Assembly (NCBI RefSeq): GCF_018324205.1
Contig: NZ_AP023356.1
Location: forward strand, 6,387,501-6,451,500
Direction: 5' to 3'
DNA length: 64,000 bases
Origin: Actinoplanes ianthinogenes
GTDB lineage: Bacteria; Actinomycetota; Actinomycetes; Mycobacteriales; Micromonosporaceae
Shown here: piece by piece, positions 61,301 through 64,000 of the stretch
Layout of the letters: each line of letters begins with the position of its first letter
Numbering within the stretch: the stretch's first letter is position 1
Made by a program: the position numbers and the translations under genes
Notes under the pieces: generated by a model
Seen by the model: only the letters and a program-made list of their open reading frames with translations
What the model was told of the DNA's origin: nothing
Database searches by the model: none

Positions 61301-61921
61301 TCAGATTTTGGCGCCGAGGTCGACCTTGGGCTTCGGGACGCGCATGCGGCGGAAAGTGAGGCCGCGCATGATGCCGTAGAGGTAGAGCGAGCCCATCCGC
61401 TGCTGCGAGCTCGGGAAACGCTCCTTGACCAGCCGCTTGATCCGGCGCGCGATGAACACGCTGTCCACCACGACGGCCAGGGCGAGCAGGGCCCACAGCA
61501 CGTTGCTCGCGAGGACGACCGCGTAGTTCTTGATCAGGGAGCCGACCATCACGATGAGGGCGCCGGCGATGAAGAACGAGCCGACCGTGCGGCGGGAGTC
61601 GACGATGTCGCGGACCAGGGAGCGCTCCGGGCCGCGGTCGCGGGCCAGCAGGAATTTCTCGTCGCCCTGGCGCATGCCCTCGGCGGCCTCGGCGCGCTCC
61701 TGCCGCTGCCGCTCGCGCAGCTGCTTCATCGCCTCTTTGCGGTCGGCCGGCGCGGCCTCGACCCGGCGGCCCTGCGGCGCGCGTTTCGGCGTGACCACAC
61801 CCAGCTCTTTCTTGCTGGGCGTGTAGCTCTTGCGGCGGTTATCGGCGGAATCCTCCTCGGTCACCGAGGAGGTGGCGTCTTCGACGAGGTCGACTGGCTT
61901 ACGACGAAACAGCGGGGACAC
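61301..61921 (-). CDS. DUF3043 membrane protein
   Basis: GTG 61921 follows TACGCT by six bases (leaderless). The 206-residue product has a charged N-terminus (SPLFRRKPVDLVEDA) with a basic helix at about 60-90. Two TM helices follow (about 115-155, SFFIAGALIVMVGSLI and LWALLALAVVVDSVF), then a basic tail ending KPKVDLGAKI. This fits the DUF3043 family of actinobacteria. The function is unknown. It is transcribed in the same direction as murA upstream. Confidence 0.85.
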   Translation of the reverse strand: MSPLFRRKPVDLVEDATSSVTEEDSADNRRKSYTPSKKELGVVTPKRAPQGRRVEAAPADRKEAMKQLRERQRQERAEAAEGMRQGDEKFLLARDRGPERSLVRDIVDSRRTVGSFFIAGALIVMVGSLIKNYAVVLASNVLWALLALAVVVDSVFIARRIKRLVKERFPSSQQRMGSLYLYGIMRGLTFRRMRVPKPKVDLGAKI

Positions 61922-61988
61922 GCCACGAGCGTAGCCAAACGGCGCGGTGTGTGACACACCGCGCCGTTGATCGAGACGAAACCGCAGC

Positions 61989-63344
61989 TCAGGGGCGTTC
62001 GACGTGAGCGCCGAGGGCGGCCAGCTTGGCCTCGAAGTCCTCGTAGCCCCGCTTGATCAGGTTGACGCCGTAGACCCGCGAGGTGCCCTCGGCGGCCAGC
62101 GCCGCGATCAGGTGCGCGAAGCCGGCCCGCAGGTCCGGGATGACCAGGTCGGCCGCGTGCAGCTTGGACGGGCCGGCGATCACCGCGGAGTGCATGAAGT
62201 TGCGGCGGCCGAACCGGCACGGGGTGCCGCCGAGGCAGTCCCGGTAGACCTGGATGGTGGCGCCCATCGAGTTGAGCGCCTCGGTGTAGCCGAGCCGCTG
62301 CTCGTACACCGTCTCGTGCATGATCGAGATGCCGCGCGCCTGGGTCAGGGCGACCACCAGCGGCTGCTGCCAGTCGGTCATGAAGCCGGGGTGCACGTCG
62401 GTCTCCAGCGCGACGGCCTTGAGCTCGCCGCCCGGGTGCCAGAACTTGATGCCGCCCTCGGCGCCGGACACGCCGTCGCGGGCCACCCGGTCGTCGGTGA
62501 TCTTCAGCTCGCCGCCGATGTTCCGGTAGACGTTGAGGAACGTCATCATGTCGGCCTGCCGGGCGCCGAGCACCTCGATCTCGCCACGGGTGGCGAGCGC
62601 GGCGGCGGCCCAGCTGGCGGCCTCGATCCGGTCCGGGATCGGCTTGTGCTCGTAGCCGTAGAGCTTGGGTACGCCCTGGATCTCGATGACCCGGTCGGTG
62701 TGCACCGTGATGATCGCGCCCATCTTCTGCAGGACGCAGATCAGGTCGATGATCTCCGGCTCGATCGCGGCGTTGCGCAGCTCGGTGACGCCCTCCGCGC
62801 GCACCGCGGTGAGCAGCACCTGCTCGGTCGCGCCGACGCTCGGGTACGGCAGCTCCAGTTTCGCCCCGTGCAGCCCGTTCGGGGCGCTCAGGTGCATGCC
62901 CTCGGGCGTTTTCTCCACCACGGCGCCGAACTCGCGCAGCGCCTTGATGTGGAAGTCGATCGGGCGCGGCCCGATGTGGCAGCCACCCAGGTCCGGGATG
63001 AACGCGTGGCCGAGCCGGTGCAGCAGCGGGCCGCAGAGCAGGATCGGGATCCGGCTGGAGCCGGCGTGCACGTTGATCTCGTCGGTGCTGGCGGACTCCA
63101 CGTTGGTGGGGTCCATGACCAGCTCGCCGTCCTCGGCGCCGTCGCTGACCTTGACCCCGTGGAGGCCGAGCAGGCCGCGGACGACCTCGACGTCGCGAAT
63201 CCGCGGCACGTCGAAGAGGCGGCTCGGTGACTCGCCCAGCAGGGCGGCGACCATCGCCTTGGAAACCAGGTTCTTGGCGCCACGGACCCGGATCTGTCCT
63301 TGCAACGGCGTACCGCCGTGCACGATCAGGACATCGTCGGTCAA
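61989..63344 (-). CDS. murA: UDP-GlcNAc 1-carboxyvinyltransferase MurA
   Basis: First committed enzyme of peptidoglycan precursor synthesis. The frame is open far upstream, but TTG 63344 with GGAGG five bases upstream gives MTDDVLIVHGGTPLQGQI and 451 residues, a normal size. GAKNLVSKAM near residue 22 is the substrate-binding stretch. The catalytic loop reads LGGCHIGPRPIDFH with Cys near residue 120, so it keeps the fosfomycin-reactive Cys. ERLGYTEALNSMGA-like and DLRAGFAHLIAALAAEG are present near the C-terminus. No defects are seen. Confidence 0.92.
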   Translation of the reverse strand: MTDDVLIVHGGTPLQGQIRVRGAKNLVSKAMVAALLGESPSRLFDVPRIRDVEVVRGLLGLHGVKVSDGAEDGELVMDPTNVESASTDEINVHAGSSRIPILLCGPLLHRLGHAFIPDLGGCHIGPRPIDFHIKALREFGAVVEKTPEGMHLSAPNGLHGAKLELPYPSVGATEQVLLTAVRAEGVTELRNAAIEPEIIDLICVLQKMGAIITVHTDRVIEIQGVPKLYGYEHKPIPDRIEAASWAAAALATRGEIEVLGARQADMMTFLNVYRNIGGELKITDDRVARDGVSGAEGGIKFWHPGGELKAVALETDVHPGFMTDWQQPLVVALTQARGISIMHETVYEQRLGYTEALNSMGATIQVYRDCLGGTPCRFGRRNFMHSAVIAGPSKLHAADLVIPDLRAGFAHLIAALAAEGTSRVYGVNLIKRGYEDFEAKLAALGAHVERP

Positions 63345-63481
63345 CGTAACCTCCAGCCGGCGGGCGTGTACGCCCGGTGATCGAGGGGCATGAACTCGGG
63401 CAGGGGTACCCGATTCTGCAACCGGGGAAGCATAGCGCTGAGTGACAAGTACGCCAGTCGTCGCGCGGCCGAGAAAACGGA

Positions 63482-63522
63482 GTAGCCGGGCAATCACCCT
63501 CCGAGGTGAAATCTCCCGGCTA
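63482..63522 (-). terminator. terminator of nadA
   Basis: GTAGCCGGG and CCCGGCTAC flank an inner TCACCtcggaGGGTGA stem. The structure lies 8 nt after the nadA stop on the minus strand. Confidence 0.7.
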
Positions 63523-63529
63523 CACAGCG

Positions 63530-64000
63530 TTACGGAAGGGCGAGCATCTGGTCGAGCGCGACGCGTGCCTCGTGCGCGGTCTTCTCGTCGACCGTGATCA
63601 CGTTCGGCACGCGGCCGGCGACCAGCTCCTCCAGCGCCCACACCAGGTGGGGGAGGTCGATCCGGTTCATCGTCGAGCAGTAACAGACCGTCCGGTCGAG
63701 GAACATGACCTGCTTGTCCGGGTGGGCCAGGGCCAGCCGGCGCACCAGGTTGAGCTCGGTGCCGACGGCCCAGGCCGAACCGGCGGGCGCGGCGTCCAGC
63801 GCCTTGATGATGTACTCCGTCGAGCCGACGAAGTCGGCCGCCTTGACCACGTCGTGCCGGCACTCCGGGTGGACCAGCACGTTCACCCCCGGGACCCGCT
63901 CGCGGACGTCGCGGACGCTGTCCAGGGTGAACCGGCCGTGCACCGAGCAGTGCCCGCGCCAGAGGATCATCCGCGCGTTCCGCAGCTGCTCGTCGGTGAG
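63530..64000 (-). CDS. nadA: quinolinate synthase NadA, 5' end outside window
   Basis: The 3' part of nadA runs into the right edge; 157 codons are visible. The frame is open beyond the ATG at 63970, which is internal. Visible motifs are WRGHCSVHGRF, VLVHPECRHD with one cluster-binding Cys, and CYCSTMNRIDLPHLVWALEE with another, close to the C-terminal end. The enzyme condenses iminoaspartate with DHAP in NAD synthesis and carries a [4Fe-4S] cluster. No nadB or nadC is in the window. Confidence 0.93.
   Translation of the reverse strand, partial: LTDEQLRNARMILWRGHCSVHGRFTLDSVRDVRERVPGVNVLVHPECRHDVVKAADFVGSTEYIIKALDAAPAGSAWAVGTELNLVRRLALAHPDKQVMFLDRTVCYCSTMNRIDLPHLVWALEELVAGRVPNVITVDEKTAHEARVALDQMLALP

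Overview
The window is very GC-rich, and codon third positions are almost always G or C. GTG starts and leaderless genes are common, and it carries a five-part type VII secretion (ESX) core, DUF3043 and DUF4191 genes and an archaeal-type aspartyl-tRNA synthetase under a T-box. This fits a filamentous actinobacterium, most likely of the Micromonosporaceae (Actinoplanes-like). That placement is an inference from gene content, not from a database search.

Layout. (1) 1-7978: an accessory island of small cytosolic proteins. It has three full members and one truncated copy of a zinc-ribbon family, a tandem pair of 116-aa paralogues, a SUKH (SMI1/KNR4) immunity-type protein, an SseB-like protein and several orphans. 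(2) 8013-25061: the type VII secretion locus. It holds mycP (+), eccB and eccD (-), eccC (+), an alpha/beta hydrolase and a DUF4097 protein (-), then a minus-strand operon of a one-TM scaffold protein, a beta-helix/AAA fusion, eccE and a Pro/Gln-repeat protein, with a DUF4191 gene upstream. No WXG100 substrate gene is visible. (3) 25085-28826: a structured leader, a 54-aa ORF, a large LuxR-type ATPase regulator and a small Lys-tailed membrane protein with a 12-codon upstream ORF. (4) 28846-41384: central metabolism, with lipA, aspS (T-box), a beta-propeller protein, lipB, a polytopic membrane protein, a TIGR01777 epimerase, sucB-lpd and pepA. LipA and LipB make the lipoyl groups carried by the SucB lipoyl domains. 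(5) 41505-47217: gcvT, a 63-bp minisatellite, cobS, a cobU-cobT fusion and a site-2 protease. (6) 47231-54739: an aldo/keto reductase and a 2162-aa repeat/TPR/WG protein. (7) 54877-60745: a three-gene ABC exporter, a GH16 hydrolase, an XRE-cupin regulator and divergent azlCD. (8) 61301-64000: a DUF3043 gene, murA and the 3' part of nadA, which runs off the window.

Main surprises. The mycosin MycP has lost Asp, His and Ser of its catalytic triad and also the oxyanion Asn, so it looks like a non-proteolytic structural subunit. The gene for one zinc-ribbon protein and mycP share the same 11-bp box around the -10, the same spacing and the same GTGTTA start, which links the upstream island to the secretion system. 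A translational T-box with an apparent Asp (GAC) specifier precedes aspS. Fifteen genes have a TANNNT -10 box exactly 6-7 nt before the start codon, which marks leaderless transcripts and was used to choose starts. Many proteins carry long in-frame tandem repeats.

Limits. All family calls were made by eye from sequence motifs, without a homology search. Start sites without a Shine-Dalgarno or a -10 box are uncertain.
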